The position numbers and the translations under genes were made by a program. 62,488 nt of DNA from Nocardioides sp. J54 (GTDB lineage: Bacteria; Actinomycetota; Actinomycetes; Propionibacteriales; Nocardioidaceae), in assembly GCF_000519005.1 (NCBI RefSeq), contig NZ_JAER01000024.1, forward strand, positions 1-62,488, given 5' to 3'. The notes under the pieces were generated by a model, which saw only the letters and a list, made by a program, of their open reading frames with translations, did not search any database and was not told where the DNA came from. Below are positions 42,509-51,741 of this stretch, piece by piece. Position 1 is the first letter of the stretch, and each line of letters starts with the position of its first letter.

Positions 42509-43456
42509 TCAGGCGGACCCGAGGTCCGGCAGCATCACGGCCGAGGCCCACTGTCCGTCGGCCACGGCCCGGCGGACGACGAGCAGGAGCTCGGTGGCGA
42601 CCGCCTCGACCACCGGTGGGGTGCGACCGGTCCGGGGGAGGCCCAGGCCGACGGTCCGGACGATCTCCGGCGAGCTCAGCGGGGCCGCCTCGAGGGCCCC
42701 GGCCGCGACCCGGTCCGTGACACCGGCAGCCGGGAGCACGGTCCATCCGTGGCCCTGCTCGACCAGAAGGGTCTGGAGGGCTATCGAATTCACCTCGGCC
42801 ACGACGTCCGGCTCGATCTCACACTGCAGCCGGGCCTCGTCCAGCAGCAGGCGGATGCCGTGCTGGCCGCGCGCCGGCATCACGAAGGAGTGGGTGAGGA
42901 CCTCGGACAGCTCGACGTCGCGGTCCGGCCGTAGCCCCGCGCCGGCAGGGGCGACGGCCCAGAGCCGGTCGGTGAGCAGCGGCAGCACCCGCACCGACTG
43001 TGTCGAGGAGAGGTTGTAGAGCAGGGCCATGTCCAGGTCGCCGTCGTCCAGCCATTGCTGAAGCAGCCCGGAATAGCCGGTCGCGAGGTGCAGCTCGACC
43101 CCGGGGTGCTTCGCCGCGACCGCGGCGACCAGCGCCGGGGCGAGAAGCTTCTCGACCGAGCCGAGCAGGCCCACGCGCGCGGTGCCCCGGACCTCGCCGG
43201 GCACCGGGCGCGCCTCAGCCCGTGCCCGCTCGAGCTCGGTCAGCACCCGGCGGGCGCGGGCCACGAACGCCTGGCCGGCGGCGGTGGGCCTCATGCCCTG
43301 CCGGGTCCGCTCGAAGAGCGCGACGCCGAGTTCTTCCTCCAGGCTCGCGACGTGCCGCGACACCGCCGGCTGGACGACGTGCAGGAGCTGTGCGGCGCGG
43401 GTGACGCTCCCCGCCTCGGCGACCGTGACCACGGCGCGCAGCTGCTTGAGGTCCAC
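42509..43456 (-). CDS. LysR-family regulator of the C5-dicarboxylate operon
   Basis: A 315-residue LysR regulator: winged helix (MDLKQLRAVVTVAEAGSVTR...PAVSRHVASLEEELG) and an effector domain with the conserved VGLLGSVEKLLAP strand. It is divergent from the hydratase-to-lyase operon with a 136-base gap, the classic LysR arrangement. The start is a GTG. An inverted repeat TTCGAC-N13-GTCGAA at 43515 lies between them as a likely binding site. Ligands would be an operon intermediate such as itaconate or a CoA ester. Confidence 0.9.
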   Translation of the reverse strand: MDLKQLRAVVTVAEAGSVTRAAQLLHVVQPAVSRHVASLEEELGVALFERTRQGMRPTAAGQAFVARARRVLTELERARAEARPVPGEVRGTARVGLLGSVEKLLAPALVAAVAAKHPGVELHLATGYSGLLQQWLDDGDLDMALLYNLSSTQSVRVLPLLTDRLWAVAPAGAGLRPDRDVELSEVLTHSFVMPARGQHGIRLLLDEARLQCEIEPDVVAEVNSIALQTLLVEQGHGWTVLPAAGVTDRVAAGALEAAPLSSPEIVRTVGLGLPRTGRTPPVVEAVATELLLVVRRAVADGQWASAVMLPDLGSA

Positions 43457-43514
43457 GGATGCGATGCCTCCTGTCGGCCATGCTTCCTGACGATCGGTTG
43501 ATGCCGAAACAGTA

Positions 43515-43539
43515 TTCGACGGGCGTTCTTATTGTCGAA
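43515..43539. promoter_or_regulatory. probable LysR binding site
   Basis: TTCGAC-N13-GTCGAA, an interrupted dyad in the divergent promoter region between the LysR gene and the hydratase gene; the 6-13-6 spacing is in the usual LysR range. Confidence 0.5.
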
Positions 43540-43592
43540 CATGATGGAGCGGTCAATAGGGGTACGACGGATCGACAGAACGGAGCCAGGCA

Positions 43593-44477
43593 GTGACCGC
43601 ATCGAGGGGAGGACCGGCCGGCGGGCAGGAGCTTGCTGCAGAGTTGCGCAGCTGGGTCGGCCGGAGCCGCGAGGTCACGCTGGCGTTGGACGCCGGTCAG
43701 GCCGACAAGATGTGCGCGACGCTGGACCGTGCGCCCGGGCTCGCGGACGGCGACGTCCTGCCGCCGGGCTGGCACTGGCTCTACGCCCACGACGTCGTGG
43801 AGGCCTCCCGGCTCGGTGTGGACGGGCACCCCGCGCGCGGCGTGACGATGCCGCCCGTGCCACTGGAGCGGCGGATGTGGGCGGCGGGTGAGCTCGCCTT
43901 CCACCAGCCGCTGCGAATCGGTGACCTGGTCACCCGGCGCAGCACGGTTGCCGACGTGGTACCGAAGCGGGGGCGAAGCGGACTGCTGTACTTCGTGGTC
44001 CTCACCCACGAGCACCTCCGCGACGGCGAGCTGGTCCTCGAGGAGCGCCAGACGGTCGTCTACAAGGACGCCTCCGCACCCGCGGCGAGCCCGCGCAGCG
44101 AGGGTGACGAGCTGCCGGCAGCCGACGGCACCCGCACTTGGCTGCTCGACAGCACTGCCCTGTTCCGCTATTCCGCGCTGACCTTCAACAGCCACCGCAT
44201 CCACTACGACGCCGACTACGCCCGCGAGATCGAGGGCTACCCGGCGCTCGTGGTCCACGGACCGCTGCTCGCGACCCTGCTCATGGAGTCGGTCGCACAG
44301 CCCGGGCCGGGCCCGCTCGCAACTTTCACCTACCAGGCCCGCTCGCCGCTATTCGTGTCCGAGCCCTTCGACGTCGCACACCGCCGCACGCCCGATGGCG
44401 CAGAGGCCTGGGCGTCGGCCGCGGACGGCCGCCTCGCCATGACGGCGTTCGCCACCTACCAGGAGGAGAACCGATGA
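43593..44477 (+). CDS. MaoC-type hydratase, itaconyl-/mesaconyl-CoA hydratase-like
   Basis: A 294-residue two-hotdog hydratase. The N-terminal half is the FAS1/MaoC-N-like domain (ARGVTMPPVPLERRMWAAGEL), and the C-terminal half has the R-hydratase motif FNSHRIHYDADYA plus GYPALVVHGPLLATLLME. This matches itaconyl-CoA / mesaconyl-C4-CoA hydratases that add water to form citramalyl-CoA. The GTG start is inferred. It leads a tightly overlapping operon with an acyl-CoA dehydrogenase, a class III CoA transferase and a CitE-like lyase, which is what gives the substrate guess weight. Confidence 0.88.
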   Translation: MTASRGGPAGGQELAAELRSWVGRSREVTLALDAGQADKMCATLDRAPGLADGDVLPPGWHWLYAHDVVEASRLGVDGHPARGVTMPPVPLERRMWAAGELAFHQPLRIGDLVTRRSTVADVVPKRGRSGLLYFVVLTHEHLRDGELVLEERQTVVYKDASAPAASPRSEGDELPAADGTRTWLLDSTALFRYSALTFNSHRIHYDADYAREIEGYPALVVHGPLLATLLMESVAQPGPGPLATFTYQARSPLFVSEPFDVAHRRTPDGAEAWASAADGRLAMTAFATYQEENR

Positions 44478-45622
44478 ACCTGAACGACGACGAGCGCGAG
44501 GTGGTCGACCTCGTCAGGACCTGGGTCGATCGAGAGGTCCGTCCCGTGGTCCGCGAGCTCGAGCACGCCAATACTTACCCTGAGGACCTCATCGAGCAGA
44601 TGAAGGGCATGGGTATCTACGGGCTCGCGATCCCCGCCCCGTGGGGCGAGGCGTCGGTCAGCACGCCCTGCTACGCCGCGGTCACCGCCGAGCTCGCCCG
44701 CGGCTGGATGAGCCTCGCCGGTGCAATGGGCGGGCACACCGTGGTAGCGAAGCTGCTCCTCGCCTTCGGCACCGAGGCGCAGAAGGACCGCTACCTACCG
44801 CGGATGGCGACCGGTGAGCTGCGGGCCACGATGGCCCTCACCGAGCCGGGTGGTGGCTCCGACCTCCAGGCCATGCGCACCGTGGCCCGACGCGACGGCG
44901 ACGAGTACGTCGTCAACGGGTCCAAGACGTGGATCTCCAACGCCCGCCGCTCCGGCCTCGTTGCCTTGCTGTGCCGCACCGACCCGGACGCCGAGCCTGC
45001 ACACCGCGGGGTCAGCATCCTGCTGGTCGAGAGGGGGCCTGGGTTCGAGGTCTCCCGCGACCTCCCCAAGCTCGGCTACAAGGGCGTCGAGGCGTGTGAG
45101 CTGTCGTTCACCGACTTCCGGGTCCCGGGGGACGCTCTGCTGGGCAAGGAGGAGGGCCGCGGGTTCGCCCAGATGATGCGCGGCCTCGAGGTCGGACGTA
45201 TCCAGGTGGCCTCTCGCGCCCTCGGTGTCGCCCAGGCCGCCCTCGACGACTCTGTGCGCTATGCGCGCGAGCGCCAGTCCTTCGGCAAGCCAATCTGGCA
45301 GCACCAGTCGATCGGGAACTACCTCGCCGACATGGCAACCGAGCTCGAGGCGGCACGGCAGCTCGTGCAGCACGCCGCCCGGTGCTATGACTCCGGCGAG
45401 CGTGCCGACAAGGAAGCCAGCATGGCCAAGCTCTTCGCATCGGAGGCGGCGATGAAGATCGCGCTCAACGCCGTCCGCATCCACGGCGGCTACGGCTACT
45501 CGCAGGAGTACGACGTCGAGCGCTACTTCCGTGACGCACCCCTCATGATCGTCGGCGAGGGCACCAACGAGGTGCTCCGCGGCGTTATCGCCCGCCAGGT
45601 CGTCGATGGGGCGCGCCGATGA
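44474..45622 (+). CDS. acyl-CoA dehydrogenase
   Basis: A 382-residue FAD acyl-CoA dehydrogenase. ATMALTEPGGGSDLQAM and TWISNARRSG bind FAD, RERQSFGKPIWQHQSI and VRIHGGYGYSQEYDVERYFRD are the C-terminal signatures, and E362 in VGEGTNEVLR is the catalytic base. In this operon a (2S)-methylsuccinyl-CoA dehydrogenase role, producing the mesaconyl- or itaconyl-CoA used by the hydratase, is plausible. The ATG overlaps the hydratase stop by four bases and its stop overlaps the CoA-transferase ATG. Confidence 0.93.
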   Translation: MNLNDDEREVVDLVRTWVDREVRPVVRELEHANTYPEDLIEQMKGMGIYGLAIPAPWGEASVSTPCYAAVTAELARGWMSLAGAMGGHTVVAKLLLAFGTEAQKDRYLPRMATGELRATMALTEPGGGSDLQAMRTVARRDGDEYVVNGSKTWISNARRSGLVALLCRTDPDAEPAHRGVSILLVERGPGFEVSRDLPKLGYKGVEACELSFTDFRVPGDALLGKEEGRGFAQMMRGLEVGRIQVASRALGVAQAALDDSVRYARERQSFGKPIWQHQSIGNYLADMATELEAARQLVQHAARCYDSGERADKEASMAKLFASEAAMKIALNAVRIHGGYGYSQEYDVERYFRDAPLMIVGEGTNEVLRGVIARQVVDGARR

Positions 45623-46866
45623 CCGACCAGACCACCGACCAGACCGCCGAACAGCAGGCCGCCGCGGCCGGCACGGTGGGCCCCCTCGACGGCATCACCG
45701 TCGTCTCCCTCGAGCACGCCGTCGCGGCGCCCTTCGCTACGCGTCAGCTGGCTGACCTCGGCGCTCGCGTGATCAAGATCGAGCGACCCGGTGTCGGCGA
45801 CTTCGCCCGGCGCTACGACCGCTCGGTCCACGGCGAGGCGAGTTACTTCGTCTGGCTCAACCGTGGCAAGGAGAGCCTCGAGCTCGACATCAAGGACCCC
45901 GAGGACCGGCGGCTCCTGGACGAGATCATCGCCCGCGCCGACGTCCTCGTCCAGAACCTTGCCCCCGGCGCCGCGGAGCGGGCCGGGCTCGACGCCGCAA
46001 CCCTGCGGGCGCAGCGTCCCGAGCTGGTTCACTGCTCCGTCTCCGGCTACGGCTCGACCGGCCCCTACCGCGACAAGAAGGCCTACGACCTGCTGGTCCA
46101 GTGCGAAGCAGGACTGCTCGCGGTGACCGGCACCGGTGACGGGCCCGCCAAGGTCGGGGTCTCGGTCGCGGACATCGCAACCGGTATGTACGCCTACACC
46201 GGTATTCTCACCGCCCTCTACGAGCGTCGCACGACCGGCGTCGGGAGCACGCTCGAGGTGGCCATGCTGGACGCGCTGGGGGAGTGGATGGTCCAGCCCG
46301 CCTACTACAGCGTGTACGGCGAACGCCCGGCCCGACGCACCGGCGCCCGGCACGCGTCCATCGCCCCGTACGGCCCCTACGCGACGGGGGACGGCCGCAC
46401 GATCTTCCTCGGTGTCCAGAATGAGCGGGAGTGGTCCGCGCTGTGCCGTGACGTGCTGCGCGACGACACCTTGACGAGCGACCCTCGCTTCGCGGACAAC
46501 ACCGCACGGGTGGCCAACGACGCCGAGCTCACACCGCTGCTCGAGGAGGCGCTGAAGGGGCTCACCGCCGAGCAGGCGCTGGCCGCGCTCGAGGGTGCCG
46601 GCATCGCGTGCGCCCAGTTGCGAACGCCAGCAGAATGGTTCGACCACCCCCAGATGGCAGCGCGCGACCGGTGGCGTCCGGTCGACACCCCCGCAGGGCC
46701 GGTGCGCGCGCCCCTGCCGCCGGTGACGGTGGCGGGACGGGAGGCGCCGATGCGGCCGGTCCCCGCCCTCGGCGCCGACAACGCCCGGCTGCGCACGGAG
46801 TTCGCCCCGGCCGACAGCCCGACCCCCACGCCGGCCTCCTCGGCTGATACTGGCGGTGCGCAGTGA
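45619..46866 (+). CDS. class III (CaiB/BaiF) CoA transferase
   Basis: A 415-residue family III CoA transferase. LDGITVVSLEHAVAAPFATR opens the Rossmann domain; the catalytic Asp is D157 in KKAYDLLVQ; GVSVADIATGMYAYTG and a late FDHPQMAARDRWRPVDTPAGP are typical. It would activate a free dicarboxylate (itaconate, mesaconate or methylsuccinate) with succinyl-CoA or another donor. The C-terminus has a Thr/Pro/Ser-rich tail. It overlaps the neighbours on both sides. Confidence 0.93.
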   Translation: MTDQTTDQTAEQQAAAAGTVGPLDGITVVSLEHAVAAPFATRQLADLGARVIKIERPGVGDFARRYDRSVHGEASYFVWLNRGKESLELDIKDPEDRRLLDEIIARADVLVQNLAPGAAERAGLDAATLRAQRPELVHCSVSGYGSTGPYRDKKAYDLLVQCEAGLLAVTGTGDGPAKVGVSVADIATGMYAYTGILTALYERRTTGVGSTLEVAMLDALGEWMVQPAYYSVYGERPARRTGARHASIAPYGPYATGDGRTIFLGVQNEREWSALCRDVLRDDTLTSDPRFADNTARVANDAELTPLLEEALKGLTAEQALAALEGAGIACAQLRTPAEWFDHPQMAARDRWRPVDTPAGPVRAPLPPVTVAGREAPMRPVPALGADNARLRTEFAPADSPTPTPASSADTGGAQ

Positions 46867-47717
46867 CCGTCAACGGCACGACCGGCGACGACGTGGACCG
46901 CGCGAGCATCGTCGAGCGCGCGGTGACCTTCCTCTTCGTCCCTGGAACCCGCGACGACCGCTTCGACAAGGCGGTGGCGAGCGGCGCCGACGCCGTGATC
47001 ATCGACCTCGAAGACACTGTCGGTGCCGAGGACAAGGATGTGGCCCGGTCCCGCGCGGGTGCGTGGCTCGCGACTGGTGGTCGGGCTGCCGTCCGGGTCA
47101 ATCCCGTCGGCAGCCCGTGGTTCGCTAACGATGTCCGCGTCGCGGCCGACGCCCTGGCCGTGGTCTTGCCCAAGGCCGAGTGCGCCCGCGACGTCGAACG
47201 GGTGGTCGAGGCCGCCGGCGGGCGGGTCCCGATCATCCCCCTCATAGAAAGCCCGCGCGGCCTCCTCGCCGCGGCGGAGATCTGCGCCGTCCCGGGAGTC
47301 GTGCGCCTCGGGTTCGGCAACGTCGACTTCGCGGCCGAGATCGGCGTCGAGCCCGGGTGTCATGAGGCCCTCCTGACTGCCCGGTCCGGCATCGTGCACG
47401 CCTCCAGCGCGACCGGTCGCGCCGCCCCCGTCGACGGCGTCACCACCGACCTCGGCGACGCCGGACGCGTCGAGCACGACGCCGCGCACGCCCGGCGGCT
47501 GGGCTTCACTGGCAAGCTGCTCGTCCATCCGGGCCAAGTGGAGCCAGCTGTCTCGGTGCTCGTCCCGACGGAGGCCGAGGTCGCGTGGGCGCGTGCCGTG
47601 CTTGCGTCTGCCTCGTCGGCGGTCGGGGTATTCGAGGGCCAGCTCGTCGACGAGCCGGTCCTCGCGAGGGCCCGGCGGCTTCTGGCCCGCGTGAATGCTG
47701 AACCGGGCAGGTGGTGA
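46863..47717 (+). CDS. CitE-family CoA-ester lyase (citramalyl-CoA lyase-like)
   Basis: A 284-residue CitE-like TIM-barrel lyase: FLFVPGTRDDRFDKA, DAVIIDLEDTV (metal-binding acidic residues), VRVNPVGSPW, PIIPLIESPRGLL and GFGNVDFAAEIG. In itaconate breakdown the matching enzyme splits citramalyl-CoA to acetyl-CoA and pyruvate, which fits here as the last step. Malyl-CoA or 3-hydroxy-3-methylglutaryl-CoA are alternatives. The GTG overlaps the transferase stop. Confidence 0.92.
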   Translation: MTVNGTTGDDVDRASIVERAVTFLFVPGTRDDRFDKAVASGADAVIIDLEDTVGAEDKDVARSRAGAWLATGGRAAVRVNPVGSPWFANDVRVAADALAVVLPKAECARDVERVVEAAGGRVPIIPLIESPRGLLAAAEICAVPGVVRLGFGNVDFAAEIGVEPGCHEALLTARSGIVHASSATGRAAPVDGVTTDLGDAGRVEHDAAHARRLGFTGKLLVHPGQVEPAVSVLVPTEAEVAWARAVLASASSAVGVFEGQLVDEPVLARARRLLARVNAEPGRW

Positions 47718-47897
47718 GGCCCGGACCCCTCGTTCCCTCCGCCTCCGCCGGTGGCCTCCGCCGGGGGCGCATCGGCGATCGAGTCGAGCCGGGAGCGCTG
47801 GCAGCCTCACCGCCCGGGCCCGCCGAGCGAGCACAAATGTCCGAGTCTGACGGCGACGCGGGCGAGGCGGTTCGGAGGCGAGCCCGGGGCCGGGGTG

Positions 47898-48449
47898 TCA
47901 CCTCATCGCGGCGCGGGCGGCGTCGCGGGCCCGGTCGACCAGGGAGGCGAGCGGGCCGACGGCGGCGTTGACGACCGCGGACTCCCCGGCGGAGGGGTGG
48001 GGGCGAGTGGGCGCGATCTTCTCCACGGCCAGCACGGCGGCGGCCATCTTCTCCAGCTCCGCCTCGCTGGCCTCGGCCAGCAGGGTGGGGAACTCGAGCT
48101 CCTCCTCGTTGCGGGCGTGCTCGAGCACCATGGTGCGCAGGCGCTCGATGCCGGAGGCGAACTCGGCAGAGTTCACGTCGAGCCCGTCGAGCGAGGCGAG
48201 CAGCTCCTTCGCCTCGTGCTCCTCCGCGTGCCGCGCCTCGACGACGTCGCCGATGCCGTGGCGGGTGGCGTTGGGGTGGGTGACGATCTCCTCGGCTGCC
48301 TCGTGGACGGACAGCATTCGCCGGAGCTCGTCGAACGCACGGGCGCACCGGTCGACGTCGGTGGTCGTCTGTACCTCGTCGAAGAGCCGCTCGACCTGGC
48401 GGTGCTGCGCGGTGAGCAGCTCGACGACGTTCTGGGTCGATGAGGTCAT
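47898..48449 (-). CDS. hemerythrin-like domain protein
   Basis: A 183-residue four-helix hemerythrin (HHE) domain. Iron ligands come from LLTAQHRQVERLFDE, LSVHEAAEEIVTHPN, EARHAEEHEAKELL and MVLEHARNEEELEFP, all His/Glu-rich as expected. Such proteins bind O2 or NO or protect against oxidative stress. The ATG at 48449 follows GGAGGA; an upstream ATG at 48479 would add ten residues. It lies convergent with the CitE gene and 65 bases after an esterase on the same strand. Confidence 0.88.
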   Translation of the reverse strand: MTSSTQNVVELLTAQHRQVERLFDEVQTTTDVDRCARAFDELRRMLSVHEAAEEIVTHPNATRHGIGDVVEARHAEEHEAKELLASLDGLDVNSAEFASGIERLRTMVLEHARNEEELEFPTLLAEASEAELEKMAAAVLAVEKIAPTRPHPSAGESAVVNAAVGPLASLVDRARDAARAAMR

Positions 48450-48513
48450 CGGGGGGTCCTCCTGGGGGATCGGGTCCATTCGCGGTACCCGCCACGAGGG
48501 CCCCGATGCGGGG

Positions 48514-49506
48514 TCAGCCGGTCACGCCGACGCAGCGCCGCTCGAACGCCGCGACCGTGGCGAGCAGGTCCTCGTCCTCCGGGGTGGTGCCGCCGAACCC
48601 GCCGTGCGGCATCGCCTCGAACACGTGCAGCTCGGCCGGGACCCCGGCGGCGAGCAGCTTGCGGTGCATCCGCACCGTGGTGGACAGGAACAGGTCGCGG
48701 GTGCCGGCCAGCAGCAGCGTCGGCGGGAAACCGGTGACGTCGCCGAGGAGGGGGGAGAGGTACGGCTCGGCGGGGTCGCGGCCGTCGGCGTACAGGCGGA
48801 CCACCGGCGGCACGGGCCGCATCAGGTCGACCCCGTCGAGGACGGTGAACGAGTCGCCGGACTCGGTGAGGTCGAGCTGCGGCGTGTGCAGCACCAGCCC
48901 GGCGGGCAGCGGCAGGCCCTCGTCGCGGGCGCGCAGCATGAGCGCTGCCGCGAGGTTCCCGCCCGCCGAGGTGCCGGTGACGACGACCCGGCCCGGTGGG
49001 TGCTTCTCGAGCGCGGCCCGGTAGACCGCGAGGACGTCGTCGAGGGCTGCCGGGAAGGGGTGGTCCGGCGGCATCCGGTAGTCGGGCGCCCACGTCGGCG
49101 CGGCCCGCCGCACCGCCTGGGCGCCCGCGCCGAGCCGGGCCAGCTCGCCGCCGCCCATCAGCAGTGCGCCGCCGTGGAGCTGGAGGACGAGCGGTTCGTC
49201 CGGGGTCGGCTGCAGGCCCCGTGGCCGGAGCTCGTACGTCGGCACACCTCCCGGCTCGAGCTCGCGGTGCTCGAGCCGCTCGCCCGGGTAGAGCGCCTCG
49301 AAGAGCGGGCGCAGGTCGCGGTCGGTGGTGGCGACGAGCTCCCGCCAGGCGGCGCGGTCCTCGAGCGGTGGCCACGGCGGCGGGTCGGGGAAGTCCCGGT
49401 TCTTCTCCAGGTAGGCCCGTGCCTCCGGGCTGAGTCCCGGCGGCGCGGGCGGACGCCGCCCGCTGCGGGCGGGCGCCCCGGGCCTGGGCTGCTCGGACTC
49501 CGACAT
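48514..49506 (-). CDS. alpha/beta hydrolase, HSL-type esterase
   Basis: A 330-residue esterase of the hormone-sensitive-lipase group: oxyanion HGG in LQLHGGALLMGGG, nucleophile GTSAGGN, an Asp in LLLAGTRDLFLST and the His in EAMPHGGFGG complete the triad. The N-terminus is Pro/Arg-rich and likely disordered. No signal peptide is seen, so it should be cytosolic; substrates are short-chain esters. The ATG at 49506 is the first to give the normal family start. Confidence 0.9.
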   Translation of the reverse strand: MSESEQPRPGAPARSGRRPPAPPGLSPEARAYLEKNRDFPDPPPWPPLEDRAAWRELVATTDRDLRPLFEALYPGERLEHRELEPGGVPTYELRPRGLQPTPDEPLVLQLHGGALLMGGGELARLGAGAQAVRRAAPTWAPDYRMPPDHPFPAALDDVLAVYRAALEKHPPGRVVVTGTSAGGNLAAALMLRARDEGLPLPAGLVLHTPQLDLTESGDSFTVLDGVDLMRPVPPVVRLYADGRDPAEPYLSPLLGDVTGFPPTLLLAGTRDLFLSTTVRMHRKLLAAGVPAELHVFEAMPHGGFGGTTPEDEDLLATVAAFERRCVGVTG

Positions 49507-49695
49507 CGACGACCTCACGATCTGCTGACTACCACGTCGTCCCGGTGCCCGGCAGGACGTCGGGCACCCGGATCGACCTCTGCCGACGGAATTCACCCGG
49601 CGGGGGTATGCGCACCCGGCGCGCGGGTAGCGAGGTCCTGTCGTCGAGCAGCTGGCGACGCCCGCTTGGGCACTGTTACTCGGGCTAGGACATCC

Positions 49696-49881
49696 ATGAG
49701 CGACCTCACCCGCGACCCCCGGTCCCCCTTCGGCGGCCCGGTCCGGTCGTCCCGGCGTCCCCGCGGACGCCACCTGCGCGAGCGCCGCGACCAGCGGCCG
49801 AACCTCCAGTGGGAGCTGAGCCGGCTCCGCTGCCGCCTGGCCCGCCTGGTGTGCGGGCCGCCGACCTCCGGCGCCGTCTGA
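49696..49881 (+). CDS. small basic hypothetical protein (61 residues)
   Basis: An Arg-rich protein (SSRRPRGRHLRERRDQRPN then LQWELSRLRCRLARLV), with AGGA before the ATG. It is not recognised and could be a chance frame in Arg-codon-rich DNA. It is divergent from the esterase and 75 bases upstream of the acyl-CoA synthetase. Confidence 0.35.
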   Translation: MSDLTRDPRSPFGGPVRSSRRPRGRHLRERRDQRPNLQWELSRLRCRLARLVCGPPTSGAV

Positions 49882-49956
49882 CGGCTGGCGGTCGACGGCC
49901 GGCGGCGCCCACCTTCGAGGGTGCCGCGCCGGTGTGACCCGGGTGACAGTGTCCAC

Positions 49957-51714
49957 ATGAGCACGACCACCCTGCCCGCCGCCACGTCCGACGTCCCGAC
50001 GTCAGCCCCCACCCAGGCCCTGCGCGAGGCGCGGGACCTGCTGCGGGCGCTCCGGACCGACCACGCCGGTGCCGTCGACGCCTTCCGCTGGCCCGACGTG
50101 GGGCCGACGTTCAACTTCGTCCACGACTGGTTCGACGGGTTCGCGCGGGGCAACGACCAGCCGGGCCTGGTCATCGTCGAGGAGGACGGCTCCCGCGCGT
50201 CGTACAGCTTCGACGAGCTGGTCACCCGCTCCGAGCAGGTGGCGCACCACCTCGCCGCGCACGGCGTGCGCGCCGGCGACAGCGTGGTCGTCATGCTCGG
50301 CAACCAGGTCGAGCTCTGGGAGTCGATGCTGGCGCTGGTCCGCCTGGGGGCCGTGATCATGCCGACGACGACCGCCGTCGGCCCGGCCGAGCTGGTCGAC
50401 CGCCTCGACCGCGGCGACGCCCGGGCAGTCGTGTGCAACGCCGCCGACGCCGCCAAGTTCGACGAGGTGCCCGGCGACTACCTCCGCGTCGCCGTCGGCG
50501 AGGCGGTCGAGGGGTGGGTGTCCTACGCGGCCGCCCACGAGACCCCGGCCGCCCCCGTCGAGCACCCGCGCAACGGCAGTGGCGACCGGCTGCTGCTCTA
50601 CTTCACCTCCGGTACGACGAGCCGCCCCAAGCTGGTCGAGCACACCCACGTGTCGTACCCGGTCGGCCACCTCTCGACGATGTACTGGCTGGGCCTGCAG
50701 CCCGGCGACGTGCACCTCAACATCTCCAGCCCCGGCTGGGCGAAGCACGCGTGGTCGAACTTCTTCGCGCCGTGGCTGGCCGAGGCCACGGTCTTCGTCT
50801 ACAACTACGGCCGCTTCGACGCGGCCGCCCTGCTGCAGCAGATCCGTAGCGAGGGCGTCACCACCTTCTGCGCGCCCCCGACGGTGTGGCGGATGCTCAT
50901 CAACGCCGACCTGTCCGGCGGCCGGGGCTCGCTGCGCGAGGCGATCGCGGCGGGTGAGCCGCTCAACCCCGAGGTGATCAGCCAGGTCGAGAAGCACTGG
51001 GGCCTGACCATCCGCGACGGCTTCGGGCAGACCGAGATGACCGCCGCGATCGCGAACCCGCCCGGCCAGCCGGTGCGCTCCGGGTCGATGGGCCGGCCGC
51101 TGCCGGGTGTCCCGGTCGTGCTGGTCGACCCGCTCGAGGGCACCGTCGTCGACGGCGTCGGGGAGGGCGAGATCTGCCTCGACCTCCGAGCCGACGAGGG
51201 CGGTCGGCCGCTCTCGCTGATGACGGGCTACCAGGGTGACCCGGAGCGGAACGCGGACGCGATGGCGGGCGGTTTCTACCACACCGGCGACGTGGCGGCA
51301 CGCGACGAGGACGGCTACATCACCTACGTCGGGCGCACCGACGACGTGTTCAAGGCGTCGGACTACAAGGTGAGCCCGTTCGAGCTCGAGTCGGTGCTGA
51401 TCGAGCACCCGGCGGTGGCAGAGGCCGCGGTGGTGCCGGCGCCGGACCCGGTGCGGCTGGCGGTGCCGAAGGCGTACGTCGCGCTGGTGGACGGGCACGA
51501 GCCGGGTCCGGAGACGGCGGAGTCGATCCTGCGGTACGCGCGGGAGCACCTGGCGCCGTACCTGCGGGTGCGTCGGCTGGAGTTCTTCGAGCTGCCGAAG
51601 ACGATCTCGGGGAAGATCCGGCGGGTCGAGCTGCGCCACCGTGAGGTCGAGGTGGAGGGGCAGCGGCCGGCGGGGGAGTACCGCGACGACGACTTCCCGG
51701 GCCTGAAGGGCTGA
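49957..51714 (+). CDS. AMP-dependent acyl-CoA synthetase
   Basis: A 585-residue adenylate-forming enzyme of the medium-chain acyl-CoA synthetase type. The P-loop is YFTSGTTSRPKLVEHTH (about 217-233), the adenylate motif GFGQTEMT, the hinge GRTDDVFKASDYKVSPFELE with the acyl-adenylating region, and PKTISGKIRR carries the catalytic lysine. It activates a carboxylic acid with ATP and CoA. The ATG at 49957 gives the family length. No operon partner is obvious, since the next gene is convergent. Confidence 0.94.
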   Translation: MSTTTLPAATSDVPTSAPTQALREARDLLRALRTDHAGAVDAFRWPDVGPTFNFVHDWFDGFARGNDQPGLVIVEEDGSRASYSFDELVTRSEQVAHHLAAHGVRAGDSVVVMLGNQVELWESMLALVRLGAVIMPTTTAVGPAELVDRLDRGDARAVVCNAADAAKFDEVPGDYLRVAVGEAVEGWVSYAAAHETPAAPVEHPRNGSGDRLLLYFTSGTTSRPKLVEHTHVSYPVGHLSTMYWLGLQPGDVHLNISSPGWAKHAWSNFFAPWLAEATVFVYNYGRFDAAALLQQIRSEGVTTFCAPPTVWRMLINADLSGGRGSLREAIAAGEPLNPEVISQVEKHWGLTIRDGFGQTEMTAAIANPPGQPVRSGSMGRPLPGVPVVLVDPLEGTVVDGVGEGEICLDLRADEGGRPLSLMTGYQGDPERNADAMAGGFYHTGDVAARDEDGYITYVGRTDDVFKASDYKVSPFELESVLIEHPAVAEAAVVPAPDPVRLAVPKAYVALVDGHEPGPETAESILRYAREHLAPYLRVRRLEFFELPKTISGKIRRVELRHREVEVEGQRPAGEYRDDDFPGLKG

Positions 51715-51741
51715 CCCCTCAGGAGCTCTCGGGCGCCCGCG

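Noticed and set aside
47718..47897. A small gene between the CitE and hemerythrin genes
   Set aside because: No frame has a credible start and composition; only short direct repeats (CCTCCGCCGG twice) are visible.
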